A program made the position numbers and the translations under genes. A stretch of DNA of 64,000 bases, from positions 1-64,000 of the forward strand of contig NZ_LXEV01000011.1 in the NCBI RefSeq assembly GCF_001654965.1, written 5' to 3'. Shown here in pieces: positions 1-8,684 of the stretch; position 1 is the stretch's first letter; each line of letters starts with the position of its first letter. Under the pieces are notes generated by a model. That model saw nothing but the letters and a program-made list of their open reading frames with translations, had not been told where the DNA came from and did not search any database. The stretch comes from Proteus hauseri ATCC 700826. Lineage in GTDB: Bacteria > Pseudomonadota > Gammaproteobacteria > Enterobacterales > Enterobacteriaceae.

Positions 1-5
1 TATTT

Positions 6-81
6 AGGGGCGTAGTTCAATTGGTAGAGCACCGGTCTCCAAAACCGGGTGTTGGGAGTTCGAGTCTCTCCGCCCCTGCCA
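6..81 (+). tRNA. tRNA-Trp (anticodon CCA)
   Basis: A 76-nt cloverleaf with acceptor stem AGGGGCG pairing with CGCCCCT, a D-loop containing AGTTCAATTGGTAGAGC, anticodon loop CTCCAAA (anticodon CCA), T-arm GGGAGTTCGAGTCTCTC and an encoded 3' CCA. It reads the single Trp codon UGG. It is probably the last gene of a tRNA operon whose earlier members lie outside the window, since a terminator follows directly. Confidence 0.97.
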
Positions 82-121
82 GTTACCAATTAAGTAATAA
101 CAAAATTTATACTATATTTGT

Positions 122-147
122 AGCCCAGTTAATTAACTGGGCTTTTT
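122..147 (+). terminator. Rho-independent terminator after tRNA-Trp
   Basis: A fully self-complementary 22-base stretch (122-143, arms AGCCCAGTT and AACTGGGCT) is followed by a T run. It lies 40 nt after the tRNA and ends the tRNA transcript. From here to the hdfR stop (about 210 bases) I see only A+T-rich DNA without a gene. Confidence 0.85.
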
Positions 148-306
148 GTTATTTAAAATCCAAATATATTCTTATTAACAATAAGATTTCTCTTCAATTA
201 TTCCATTCAAATCAAGCCTATTCCTCAGAAAAATCTAGAATTCCAAAATAATGACTTAATATGAGATGCAAAATTAATGCTACTTTTGTTGAAAATAGGC
301 AATAAA

Positions 307-360
307 ATAATAAGCTTCAATTTTTATTTTATGTAAATACAACAAATTGAAGCTTATTAT
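307..360 (-). terminator. Long hairpin at the hdfR 3' end
   Basis: A perfect 17-bp inverted repeat (307-323 and 344-360, containing AAGCTTCAATTT and its complement) surrounds a 20-base loop. On the minus strand it begins at the first base of the hdfR stop codon and is followed by TTTATT, so it probably terminates hdfR. The stem is A+T-rich and unusually long for a terminator. Confidence 0.6.
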
Positions 361-1181
361 TATTGATGAGTGACTGGTTGTTTTAGTAATTGTTGTATTA
401 ATGCTTGCTGATCGCTGGTGTTTAACCAGACGGCAAAGAGAGGTTTTTGAATAATATCAGCTGAAGCTGCAGATAAATCAGAGTAAAGATCAAGCCAATG
501 TACAGGCAAGAAAGCAACTGCATGTGTTGTTTTCATTAACTGATAGGCAATTACAGCTGAATTAGTAGTTAAAATAGGATCAGTTTTTTTATCTATATCA
601 TTTTGTAATGATGGATAAAAATCAGCACTCCATTCTATTTTGATAAATTGGGTGACTTTGTCAGTATTACTTGATGATATTTTCATCAGCTGAAATGCAA
701 TATTACCGATAATCTTACTTTCCAACTCATCCATTTTAGGGGCTTCTGTCGTGAAAAGAAGATCAAGCTCTCTGGCATGAAGTTGTTTTACAAGAGATTG
801 TCTCGTAGAGACTCTAGATTCGATCCTGAGCTCTTTTTTATCTAGATAGGATTCTTGTAGCCAAGAGGTTAAATAAGCTTCCCAGAGTGATGCTGTTGCG
901 CCAATTGAAAGCTCAGAATGTTGAGATGCATGACTAATTTCTTTTTTAGCAAGCAACCACGTATTCATCAACGATTCAGCATAAGGTATGAGCCTTTCAC
1001 CGGCCACTGTTAAGCGAATATTATTGCGATGGCGAGTGAATAAGTTTGTGCCTAATTGCGTCTCTAATTGTCGTATTCTAAAACTCACCGCAGACTGCGT
1101 TAAATAAAGAGATTCGGCGGCTCGTCCAAAGTGTCTTGTCTTACTGACTTCCAAAAAGGTTTTCAGTAATTCGGTATCCAC
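360..1181 (-). CDS. hdfR: HdfR, LysR-type transcriptional regulator
   Basis: A 273-residue LysR-family DNA-binding regulator. Residues 1-60 form the winged helix-turn-helix ([15 protein letters not shown]-like helix followed by [13 protein letters not shown]), and the rest is the effector domain. The sequence is very close to E. coli HdfR, known as a repressor of flhDC and thus of flagellar genes, and as an activator of some glutamate synthase genes; targets here are inferred. The open frame extends upstream to a TTG at 1193. The likely start is GTG at 1181: it matches the E. coli N-terminus ([12 protein letters not shown]) and has GGAG six bases upstream, which lies inside the longer frame. 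It is divergent from maoP, as in E. coli. A hairpin begins at its stop codon. Confidence 0.93.
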   Translation of the reverse strand: MDTELLKTFLEVSKTRHFGRAAESLYLTQSAVSFRIRQLETQLGTNLFTRHRNNIRLTVAGERLIPYAESLMNTWLLAKKEISHASQHSELSIGATASLWEAYLTSWLQESYLDKKELRIESRVSTRQSLVKQLHARELDLLFTTEAPKMDELESKIIGNIAFQLMKISSSNTDKVTQFIKIEWSADFYPSLQNDIDKKTDPILTTNSAVIAYQLMKTTHAVAFLPVHWLDLYSDLSAASADIIQKPLFAVWLNTSDQQALIQQLLKQPVTHQ

Positions 1182-1246
1182 ATCTATCTCCAAAAAAATT
1201 TGTCGTTACGATTTAAATATTTTGTTTTACAGAACTGCATGACTAC

Positions 1247-1263
1247 CTAATACTCCGCGCCAT
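1247..1263. promoter_or_regulatory. Candidate maoS-like site in the hdfR-maoP intergenic region
   Basis: MaoP is known to act through a 17-bp site, maoS, located next to its own gene in E. coli. In the 115-bp gap between hdfR and maoP there is a comparatively G+C-rich 17-base block, CTAATACTCCGCGCCAT, in otherwise A+T-rich DNA. I propose it as the maoS equivalent from position and composition; I have not aligned it to the published site. Confidence 0.35.
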
Positions 1264-1296
1264 AAGTATGACGATAGAGAATTAGGAGTGTGTCAG

Positions 1297-1635
1297 ATGG
1301 CAGAAAGTTTTATCACGACTAATCGTTTTTTTGACAATAAACATTATCCGCGTGGTTTTTCTCGTCATGGCGATTTCACTATCAAGGAAGCTCAGATATT
1401 GGAACGTCATGGTCAAGCATTTAATGAGCTTGATTTGGGCAAACGAGAGCCTACAACCGAAACGGAAAAATTATTTGTTGCCATGTGTCGTGGCGAACGA
1501 GAAGCAGCAACTATTGAAGAAAAAATTTGGAAAAAATATACCAGTCGTATAAGTCGTCCAAAACGTTTTCATACATTGTCGGGTGGAAAGCCACAGCTCG
1601 ATCCATCTGATGACTATACCGACTCTGATGATTAA
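1297..1635 (+). CDS. maoP: MaoP, Ori macrodomain organisation protein
   Basis: A 112-residue DUF413-family protein, almost identical to E. coli MaoP/YifE over its whole length ([20 protein letters not shown] near the start, [14 protein letters not shown] and DYTDSDD at the end). In E. coli it constrains DNA mobility of the Ori macrodomain through the maoS site. The frame also has a GTG at 1288, but ATG 1297 gives the conserved MAESF start, with TAGGAG at 1283-1288 as ribosome binding site. It shares a bidirectional terminator with the convergent comM. Confidence 0.93.
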   Translation: MAESFITTNRFFDNKHYPRGFSRHGDFTIKEAQILERHGQAFNELDLGKREPTTETEKLFVAMCRGEREAATIEEKIWKKYTSRISRPKRFHTLSGGKPQLDPSDDYTDSDD

Positions 1636-1652
1636 TATCATTAGTTTTAGTT

Positions 1653-1678
1653 AAAAGGAGCGTTTTTCGCTCCTTTTT
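1653..1678. terminator. Bidirectional terminator between maoP and comM
   Basis: A perfect 10-bp stem, AAAAGGAGCG with CGCTCCTTTT, around a T5 loop. It is flanked by A on the left and T on the right, so it can serve both convergent genes. Confidence 0.9.
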
Positions 1679-1680
1679 GT

Positions 1681-3213
1681 TTATTCACCAAACTGTTTTT
1701 GAAGATGTATCATTAATCTATCCATTGCACGAAAACTCAGCGCCTCAATTAAATGATTTCGTTGTATATTTTCTTCGTTTTGCAAATCGGCAATTGTTCT
1801 CGATACTCGAAGGATTTTATGCCATGCACGTATAGATAACCCAAGCTTATTCAGAGTGTTTTCTAAAAAGGTTGCGTCAGCTGTATTTAGCACACAATGC
1901 TGTTCAATTTCTTTTCCTGTCAGATAAGTATTAATTTTTCCGCACCGCTTTAATTGTCGTTCTCTTGCTTTTAATACTCGCTGTCTTATTTCTTCACTGC
2001 TTTCATTTGAATGCGTTGGATTGATAAGAGCACCCTGAGGTAATAATGGCATTTCTACAGAGAGATCAAATCTATCCAAAAAGGGACCTGATATTCGGTT
2101 TAAATAACGTAATATTTGTCTTACTGGTGCTCGATTGTGTGTGCCTTGATAATGCCCTGTTGGACTAGGATTTAGTGCTCCAATAAGTAGTACATTGGCA
2201 GGATAACTTATTTTGGCTTTTGCCCGTGAAATAACAATTTTTCTCGCATCAAGAGGCTCGCGTAATGCATCTAATACTCGGCGCTCAAACTCAGGTAACT
2301 CATCTAAAAATAAAATACCATGATGTGCTAGCGTTATTTCTCCGGGTTTAGGAATTGAGCCACCACCCGTTAAAGCTATTGCAGATGATGTGTGATGAGG
2401 CGCTCTAAAAGGCCTTGATGGCCACTTCCCTTCTGTAAATATTACGCCTCTTAAACTATTGATGATTAAAACATCTAGTGCTTCTTGAGGGGTTAGAGGG
2501 GGTAGTAGTGTGCCAACCCTTTTTGCTAACATTGTCTTCCCTGTTCCAGGTGGGCCAAGAAATAAAATATTGTGATTTCCTGCTGCTGTGATTTCTGCCG
2601 CCCTTTTTGCATTATTTTGACCAATAATATCACTCATATCTTTATTATTTTGGTTTTCAATTGCGTGATTAATATTAAATTGCTCAGCTTCAATTAATGG
2701 TGTGTTATTTTCTAAGTAATGGCAAATATCTAAAATATGAGAAGCTAATAAAACAGATTTATTTGGTAATAATGAAACTTCAGAGTCATGTTCTATTGAA
2801 ACAATACATGTACGTTTATTTTGAGATGCACTAATAATGGAGGGAATAACGGCATTAACTCTTTGTAATTTTCCTGATAAGGCAAGCTCACCAATAAACT
2901 CATAACTATTTAATTTATCTGATTTTAATTGTTCAGAGGCAATTAAAATTGCAAGAGCTATCGGTAAATCATAACGTGCGCCTTCTTTTGGTAAATCAGC
3001 GGGAGAAAGATTAATTGTTATTCTTTTTGCTGGGTAGATATATCCACTATTAATTAATGCACTTCTTACTCTATCTTTTGCTTCTTTTACCACAGTTTCA
3101 GGTAACCCCACTAAAGTTAACCCGGGGAGTCCTTGGCTTATATGAGCCTCAATAGTAACAAGTGGCGCAGATATTCCTAACGACGCTCGTGTATATATTA
3201 CTGCTAATGCCAT
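1681..3213 (-). CDS. comM: ComM/YifB, Mg-chelatase-like AAA+ helicase
   Basis: A 510-residue protein. Residues 1-170 form the Lon-protease-like ChlI N-terminal domain (GLPGLTLVGLPETVVKEAKDRV). The AAA+ module follows, with Walker A GPPGTGKT at 220-227, the segment RPFRAPHHTSS and Walker B ILFLDELPEF, then a C-terminal Mg-chelatase domain. In naturally transformable bacteria ComM is a hexameric helicase that promotes branch migration during integration of donor DNA. In Enterobacterales the role is less clear, and no competence genes are visible here. The length matches E. coli YifB (about 506). The start ATG at 3213 gives the conserved MALAVIYTRA N-terminus. Confidence 0.92.
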   Translation of the reverse strand: MALAVIYTRASLGISAPLVTIEAHISQGLPGLTLVGLPETVVKEAKDRVRSALINSGYIYPAKRITINLSPADLPKEGARYDLPIALAILIASEQLKSDKLNSYEFIGELALSGKLQRVNAVIPSIISASQNKRTCIVSIEHDSEVSLLPNKSVLLASHILDICHYLENNTPLIEAEQFNINHAIENQNNKDMSDIIGQNNAKRAAEITAAGNHNILFLGPPGTGKTMLAKRVGTLLPPLTPQEALDVLIINSLRGVIFTEGKWPSRPFRAPHHTSSAIALTGGGSIPKPGEITLAHHGILFLDELPEFERRVLDALREPLDARKIVISRAKAKISYPANVLLIGALNPSPTGHYQGTHNRAPVRQILRYLNRISGPFLDRFDLSVEMPLLPQGALINPTHSNESSEEIRQRVLKARERQLKRCGKINTYLTGKEIEQHCVLNTADATFLENTLNKLGLSIRAWHKILRVSRTIADLQNEENIQRNHLIEALSFRAMDRLMIHLQKQFGE

Positions 3214-3664
3214 TTATTATTCTCCATTATTTTTATTCTTTTTAATTTATTTTCATTTTTTTGTTAAATGGTTATTTAAATAAATGAGAGTAGGCTCGTA
3301 AATATTCTAATTGCATGAAAAATATAAATAAATTAATATTATTTTAAATTTTATTAATAGGTATTTAATTATATTTATATATTTTTCATCTTTTAAAATA
3401 AATATATCTCAATAGTAGCTTAAAAAGTTAAATAAACAGTTATTAGCTAGTATATAATTCTTATTATTATTTATTTCTTGGTTTATTATTCTTTGATGGT
3501 TGAGGGGGTAAAAAATAACTATAAATTACAATGTGTTGCGTTTATTTTTAAAATAATCGTTGTCAAGGCTAAAATATCATGGTAACTCTAAAAGGACAGA
3601 GTGAAATAAAACACAATACAACATTACAAACATACATTTTAAATAAAAAAGAAGTCATAAAACT
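3214..3664. other. A+T-rich comM-ilvL intergenic region
   Basis: No open frame of note. Bases 3214-3500 are extremely A+T-rich. The ilv promoter must lie in the right-hand part. A possible -35 element TTGTCA lies at 3560-3565, but I see no convincing -10 at the right spacing. Confidence 0.5.
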
Positions 3665-3766
3665 ATGAATAATATCGTCCTAGTGATTAGCCTAATTATT
3701 GTCAGCGTGGTGGTGATTATTATCCCACCGTGCGGGGCTGCACTAGGACGAAGAATGGCTAAGTAA
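3665..3766 (+). CDS. ilvL: ilvGMEDA operon leader peptide IlvL
   Basis: A 33-codon ORF: MNNIVLVISLIIVSVVVIII, then PPCGAALGRRMAK. By my count 16 of 33 residues are Ile, Val or Leu. All three leucines use the rare codon CTA. The core matches the E. coli IlvL segment VVVIIIPPCGAALGR. Ribosome stalling on Ile, Val or Leu codons favours an antiterminator; rapid translation lets the terminator just downstream form. The peptide has no other known role. Confidence 0.95.
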   Translation: MNNIVLVISLIIVSVVVIIIPPCGAALGRRMAK

Positions 3767-3782
3767 TTAGCCGGATCGCTTA

Positions 3783-3817
3783 AAACCCCCGCACCGAAAG
3801 GCGCGGGGGTTTTTTTT
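3783..3817 (+). terminator. ilv attenuator terminator
   Basis: The stem AACCCCCGC pairs with GCGGGGGTT, with an inner CC-GAAA-GG tetraloop and eight T residues after it. It lies 16 nt after the ilvL stop and 76 nt before ilvG. This is the classic layout of an amino-acid attenuator: it ends transcription when branched-chain aminoacyl-tRNAs are plentiful. Confidence 0.95.
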
Positions 3818-3893
3818 GAGCCTAAGTTTGAGAAATAAAGTAAAAGCAGAATAAACCAATATTAAACAATGAGTTAAATAGACGGGTGATAAA

Positions 3894-5543
3894 ATGAATG
3901 GAGCACAGTGGTTAGTAGAGGCATTGCGAAAGCATCAGGTTGAAACCGTATTTGGTTATCCTGGCGGCGCAATCATGCCTGTTTATGACGCACTTTATGA
4001 TGGTGGTGTTGAACATGTTTTATGTCGCCACGAACAAGGTGCTGCCATTGCTGCTATTGGCTTTGCTCGTTCTACAGGGACAACAGGGGTTTGTATTGCA
4101 ACCTCAGGACCCGGTGCCACAAATGTGATTACTGGACTGGCAGATGCATTATTAGATTCTGTTCCTGTTGTCGCTATCACGGGTCAGGTCGCTTCAAATT
4201 TAATCGGTACAGATGCATTTCAAGAAATTGATGTGTTAGGGCTTTCATTGGCCTGTACAAAACATAGTTTTTTAGTCTCTACCGTTGATGAGTTACCAAG
4301 AATTTTATCCGAAGCTTTTTCTATTGCATCACAAGGAAGGCCTGGCCCTGTATTGGTTGATATCCCTAAAGATGTGCAATTAGCTGATGCTTCACATTTA
4401 TCCAGTTATGAATTACCTCAAGAGCAGGAATTTCCTTATCCAACACAAGAGTTAGCGCAAGCTTTGCAAATGTTGGCGCAGGCACAAAAACCTATTTTGT
4501 ATGTGGGTGGTGGTGTGGCGATGGGAAGTGCTGTTAATGCTTTAAGAGCCTTTGTTACACAAACGCAGATCCCTGTTGTTTCAACGTTGAAAGGTTTAGG
4601 TTGTGCTGATGCATTAGATGCTAACTATTTAGGTATGTTAGGTATGCATGGTACCAAAGCAGCTAACTATGCAGTTCAGCGCAGTGATTTATTGATTGCT
4701 GTTGGTGCTCGTTTTGATGATCGCGTTACGGGGCGATTAAATACGTTTGCGCCTAATGCCAAAGTTATTCATATCGATATTGATCATGCGGAACTGAATA
4801 AACTCAAACAGGCACATGTTGCTTTGTTAGGTGATGTTAAGGTTTTATTACCTGTTTTATCACAGACATTAGATATCACGCCTTGGAGAGAAGAAGTTCA
4901 GTACTTAAAAACGGAACATGCTTGGCGTTATGACCATCCTGGTTCTGCAATCTATGCGCCATTGTTATTAAAACAACTTTCGGATGCTAAACCTGAAAAT
5001 ACGGTTGTCACGACAGATGTAGGTCAACATCAAATGTGGTCAGCGCAACATATGATCTTTGATGCACCTGAAAATTTTATTACCTCTAGCGGGCTTGGCA
5101 CCATGGGATTTGGCATTCCTGCTGCTGTTGGCGCGCAAATCGCAAGGCCAGATGCTTGTGTTATCTGTGTCTCTGGCGATGGCTCTTTTATGATGAATGT
5201 GCAGGAATTGGGCACAATCAAACGTAAGCAATTACCAATCAAATTAGTGTTATTAGATAACCAACGTCTTGGCATGGTGCGTCAATGGCAAGAGTTGTTT
5301 TTTGAACAGCGTTATAGCGAGACGATTTTAACTGACAATCCTGATTTTGTTGCTTTAGCAAAAGCATTTGATATTCCGGGACAGCGCATTACAGAAAAAT
5401 CACAGGTTGTCGGTGCAATCAAAAACTTATTAGAGAGTGATGGTGCTTATTTATTACAGGTATCTATCGATGATGCAGAGAATGTCTGGCCTTTAGTTCC
5501 GCCGGGCGCAAGTAATGATGAGATGATGGAGAAATCAAAATGA
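3894..5543 (+). CDS. ilvG: Acetolactate synthase II, large subunit
   Basis: A 549-residue thiamine-diphosphate enzyme that condenses pyruvate with pyruvate or 2-oxobutyrate, the first common step of valine and isoleucine synthesis. Visible features: the catalytic glutamate in RHEQGA (E47), the FAD-binding middle domain, and the ThDP/Mg motif GDGSFMMN near residue 428. The gene is intact at full family length, unlike the frameshifted ilvG of E. coli K-12, so this strain should keep a valine-resistant isozyme if AHAS II behaves as in relatives. It is the first structural gene after the attenuator, with GGGTGA upstream of the ATG. Its stop overlaps the ilvM start. Confidence 0.97.
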   Translation: MNGAQWLVEALRKHQVETVFGYPGGAIMPVYDALYDGGVEHVLCRHEQGAAIAAIGFARSTGTTGVCIATSGPGATNVITGLADALLDSVPVVAITGQVASNLIGTDAFQEIDVLGLSLACTKHSFLVSTVDELPRILSEAFSIASQGRPGPVLVDIPKDVQLADASHLSSYELPQEQEFPYPTQELAQALQMLAQAQKPILYVGGGVAMGSAVNALRAFVTQTQIPVVSTLKGLGCADALDANYLGMLGMHGTKAANYAVQRSDLLIAVGARFDDRVTGRLNTFAPNAKVIHIDIDHAELNKLKQAHVALLGDVKVLLPVLSQTLDITPWREEVQYLKTEHAWRYDHPGSAIYAPLLLKQLSDAKPENTVVTTDVGQHQMWSAQHMIFDAPENFITSSGLGTMGFGIPAAVGAQIARPDACVICVSGDGSFMMNVQELGTIKRKQLPIKLVLLDNQRLGMVRQWQELFFEQRYSETILTDNPDFVALAKAFDIPGQRITEKSQVVGAIKNLLESDGAYLLQVSIDDAENVWPLVPPGASNDEMMEKSK

Positions 5544-5821
5544 ACCAACACAATATCACAATTGAAGCCCGTTTTTGTCCAGAGATCTTAGAACGTATCT
5601 TGAGAGTTATCCGCCATCGTGGTTTTCATATATGCTCAATGAATATGAATATCACGGAGAGTAATAATATCAATCTTGCTCTGACTGTGAGTAGCCAACG
5701 ACCTTTAGACCTTTTATGTAGCCAGTTAACTAAGTTAGCTGATGTTGCAGGAATTCAGGTCTTACAACAACATCAACAAAAAGAAAAATTACAATTCATG
5801 AGCGCATTTGGTGCCATGTAA
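5540..5821 (+). CDS. ilvM: Acetolactate synthase II, small subunit
   Basis: A 93-residue ACT-domain protein, the regulatory subunit that is needed for full activity of IlvG. Its ATG overlaps the ilvG stop (ATGA), indicating translational coupling and one-to-one synthesis. It is slightly longer than E. coli IlvM (87 residues) because of the C-terminal tail. Similarity lies in [22 protein letters not shown] and the SQRPLDLL segment. Confidence 0.93.
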   Translation: MNQHNITIEARFCPEILERILRVIRHRGFHICSMNMNITESNNINLALTVSSQRPLDLLCSQLTKLADVAGIQVLQQHQQKEKLQFMSAFGAM

Positions 5822-5831
5822 GGATAGAAGA

Positions 5832-6758
5832 ATGACAAAGCAAGCTGATTATATTTGGTTTAACGGTGAAATGGTTCCATGGGCTGATGCCAAGGTTCAT
5901 GTAATGTCTCATGCATTGCATTATGGAACTTCTGTTTTTGAAGGCGTTCGTTGTTATAACTCACATAAAGGGCCGGTTGTTTTTCGTCATCGTGAGCATA
6001 TGCAGCGTTTACATGATTCTGCCAAAATTTATCGTATGCCTGTTGCACAAAGTGTCGATGAGTTAATGGAAGCCTGCCGTGAAACTTTACGCAAAAATAA
6101 TTTAGTCAGCGCTTATATTCGCCCATTAGTTTTTATTGGTGATGTGGGTATGGGGGTTAACCCACCGGACGGTTATAAAACAGATATCATTATTGCGGCA
6201 TTTCCTTGGGGTGCTTATTTAGGTGAAGAGGCGCTAGATAAGGGTATCGATGCGATGGTTTCGTCTTGGCATCGCGCAGCACCAAATACGATCCCTACCG
6301 CAGCTAAAGCTGGGGGTAACTATCTTTCTTCGTTATTAGTCGGTAGTGAAGCGCGCCGTCATGGTTACCAAGAAGGTATTGCCTTAGATGTTCATGGTTA
6401 TCTTTCTGAAGGTGCTGGTGAGAATCTGTTTGAAGTAAAAGATGGCATTATTTTTACACCACCCTTTACATCGTCTGCACTACCGGGGATCACCCGTGAT
6501 GCCATTATTAAATTAGCAAAAGATTTAGGCTTTGAAATCCGCGAACAAGTACTTTCTCGTGAGTCACTTTATCTTGCTGATGAAGTCTTTATGTCAGGTA
6601 CGGCCGCTGAAATTACGCCAGTTCGTAGTGTTGATGGTATTCAAGTCGGTATTGGTCGCTGTGGACCCGTAACTAAAGCTATCCAAAAAGCGTTTTTTGG
6701 TCTATTTACAGGCGAAACAGAAGATAAATACGGCTGGTTAGATCCTGTTAATCAATAA
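5832..6758 (+). CDS. ilvE: Branched-chain amino acid aminotransferase
   Basis: A 308-residue class IV PLP aminotransferase that makes the final transfer to Ile, Val and Leu using glutamate. The PLP lysine sits in TAAKAGGNYL near residue 159, and the phosphate-binding SGTAAEITPV segment is near the C-terminus. An upstream in-frame codon at 5808 overlaps ilvM, but ATG 5832, after AGGATAGAAG, gives the E. coli-like start MTKQADYIWFNGE. Third gene of the ilvGMEDA operon, 10 bp after ilvM. Confidence 0.96.
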   Translation: MTKQADYIWFNGEMVPWADAKVHVMSHALHYGTSVFEGVRCYNSHKGPVVFRHREHMQRLHDSAKIYRMPVAQSVDELMEACRETLRKNNLVSAYIRPLVFIGDVGMGVNPPDGYKTDIIIAAFPWGAYLGEEALDKGIDAMVSSWHRAAPNTIPTAAKAGGNYLSSLLVGSEARRHGYQEGIALDVHGYLSEGAGENLFEVKDGIIFTPPFTSSALPGITRDAIIKLAKDLGFEIREQVLSRESLYLADEVFMSGTAAEITPVRSVDGIQVGIGRCGPVTKAIQKAFFGLFTGETEDKYGWLDPVNQ

Positions 6759-6831
6759 TCATAAATTAAATAAATTTGTTTAGCGGGTGGTTTGTTCGCT
6801 ACTCGCTTTCATTATCGCAGGAGTGTTAAAA

Positions 6832-8682
6832 ATGCCTAAATACCGTTCAGCGACAACGACTCATGGTCGCAATATGGCTGGAGCACGTGCTTTATGGCGC
6901 GCAACAGGAATGACTGATGCTGATTTTGGAAAACCCATTATCGCAGTTGTGAACTCATTTACTCAATTTGTACCGGGTCATGTGCATCTACGGGATTTAG
7001 GAAAATTGGTTGCAGAGCAAATTGAGGCTGCAGGTGGTGTTGCTAAAGAGTTTAATACTATTGCCGTTGATGATGGAATTGCAATGGGACATGGCGGAAT
7101 GCTTTATTCTCTGCCATCTCGCGAGCTAATTGCTGACTCAGTAGAATATATGGTGAATGCACACTGTGCTGATGCCATGGTGTGTATCTCTAACTGCGAT
7201 AAAATCACTCCGGGCATGTTGATGGCATCGTTACGCTTAAATATTCCCGTTATTTTTGTTTCTGGTGGGCCAATGGAAGCAGGTAAAACGAAGCTTTCAG
7301 ACCAAATCATCAAACTCGATTTAGTTGATGCGATGATCCAAGGTGCAAATCCTAATGTGAGTGATGCCGATAGCGAACAGATCGAGCGTTCTGCTTGCCC
7401 GACTTGCGGCTCATGTTCGGGAATGTTTACGGCAAACTCGATGAACTGTTTAACCGAAGCATTGGGATTATCTCAACCGGGAAATGGCTCATTACTGGCT
7501 ACTCATGCTGATCGTGAAACGCTGTTTATCAATGCGGGTAAGCGCATTGTTGAATTAACCAAGCGTTATTATGAGCAAGACGATGAATCAGCATTACCTC
7601 GTAATATTGCGAAAAAAGAAGCGTTTGAAAATGCGATGATTTTAGATATTGCGATGGGTGGCTCGACTAATACCGTATTGCATTTGTTAGCGGCAGCCCA
7701 AGAGGGTGATGTTGATTTCACGATGGAAGATATCGACAGACTTTCTCGCCAAGTTCCACACTTATGTAAAGTTGCACCAAGTACCCAAAAATATCATATG
7801 GAAGATGTTCACCGTGCTGGTGGTGTTATGGGTATTTTGGGTGAACTAGACAGAGCAAACTTACTTAATCGCAATGTTAACAATATCTTAGGGTTAACTT
7901 TGCCAGAAACGTTAGCTCAATACGACGTAATGTTAACGCAAGATGAACAAGTTAAATCTATGTTCCAAGCAGGGCCTGCGGGTATTCGTACCACTAAAGC
8001 ATTTTCTCAAAATTGTCGTTGGCCAACATTAGATACGGATCGTGAAAATGGTTGTATTCGTAGTAAAGAGCACGCTTATAGTCAAGATGGTGGACTTGCC
8101 GTGCTTGCTGGCAATTTGGCGCAAGATGGTTGTATCGTTAAAACGGCGGGCGTTGATGAAGATAACTTAGTTTTTAATGGCCCAGCTAAAGTTTTTGAAA
8201 GCCAAGATGATGCGGTTGAAGCCATATTAAGCAGCAAAGTGGTCGCTGGTGATGTTGTTATTATTCGTTATGAGGGGCCTAAAGGTGGTCCGGGTATGCA
8301 AGAAATGTTGTATCCAACTTCTTATTTAAAATCGATGGGATTAGGCAAAGCTTGTGCATTAATAACCGATGGACGTTTTTCTGGTGGCACTTCAGGATTA
8401 TCTATCGGTCATGTTTCACCAGAAGCGGCTAATGGCGGGATTATCGGTTTAGTTGAAGATGGCGATATGGTTGCTATCAATATTCCTACTCGTGAAATTA
8501 CGTTAAAAGTTGATGATAAAACCTTAGCTGCTCGCCGAGATGCACAAAATGCACGTGGTGATAAAGCATGGACGCCAAAAAATAGAGAACGCCAAGTCTC
8601 CTTTGCTTTACGTGCTTACGCCTCTTTGGCAACAAGTGCAGACAAAGGTGCGGTACGTGATAAATCGAAACTTGGGGGCTAA
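6832..8682 (+). CDS. ilvD: Dihydroxy-acid dehydratase
   Basis: A 616-residue Fe-S dehydratase of the IlvD/Edd family, converting 2,3-dihydroxy-isovalerate or -methylvalerate to the 2-oxo acid. Conserved cysteine motifs [12 protein letters not shown] and [11 protein letters not shown] bind the cluster, and [14 protein letters not shown] lies in the C-terminal domain. The longest frame starts at 6787; ATG 6832 preceded by CAGGAG gives the canonical [17 protein letters not shown] and exactly the E. coli length. Confidence 0.96.
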   Translation: MPKYRSATTTHGRNMAGARALWRATGMTDADFGKPIIAVVNSFTQFVPGHVHLRDLGKLVAEQIEAAGGVAKEFNTIAVDDGIAMGHGGMLYSLPSRELIADSVEYMVNAHCADAMVCISNCDKITPGMLMASLRLNIPVIFVSGGPMEAGKTKLSDQIIKLDLVDAMIQGANPNVSDADSEQIERSACPTCGSCSGMFTANSMNCLTEALGLSQPGNGSLLATHADRETLFINAGKRIVELTKRYYEQDDESALPRNIAKKEAFENAMILDIAMGGSTNTVLHLLAAAQEGDVDFTMEDIDRLSRQVPHLCKVAPSTQKYHMEDVHRAGGVMGILGELDRANLLNRNVNNILGLTLPETLAQYDVMLTQDEQVKSMFQAGPAGIRTTKAFSQNCRWPTLDTDRENGCIRSKEHAYSQDGGLAVLAGNLAQDGCIVKTAGVDEDNLVFNGPAKVFESQDDAVEAILSSKVVAGDVVIIRYEGPKGGPGMQEMLYPTSYLKSMGLGKACALITDGRFSGGTSGLSIGHVSPEAANGGIIGLVEDGDMVAINIPTREITLKVDDKTLAARRDAQNARGDKAWTPKNRERQVSFALRAYASLATSADKGAVRDKSKLGG

Positions 8683-8684
8683 GA

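Noticed and set aside
21-251. 76-residue frame covering the tRNA-Trp gene
   Set aside because: It reads through a tRNA gene and its terminator and has no ribosome site or protein-like conservation.
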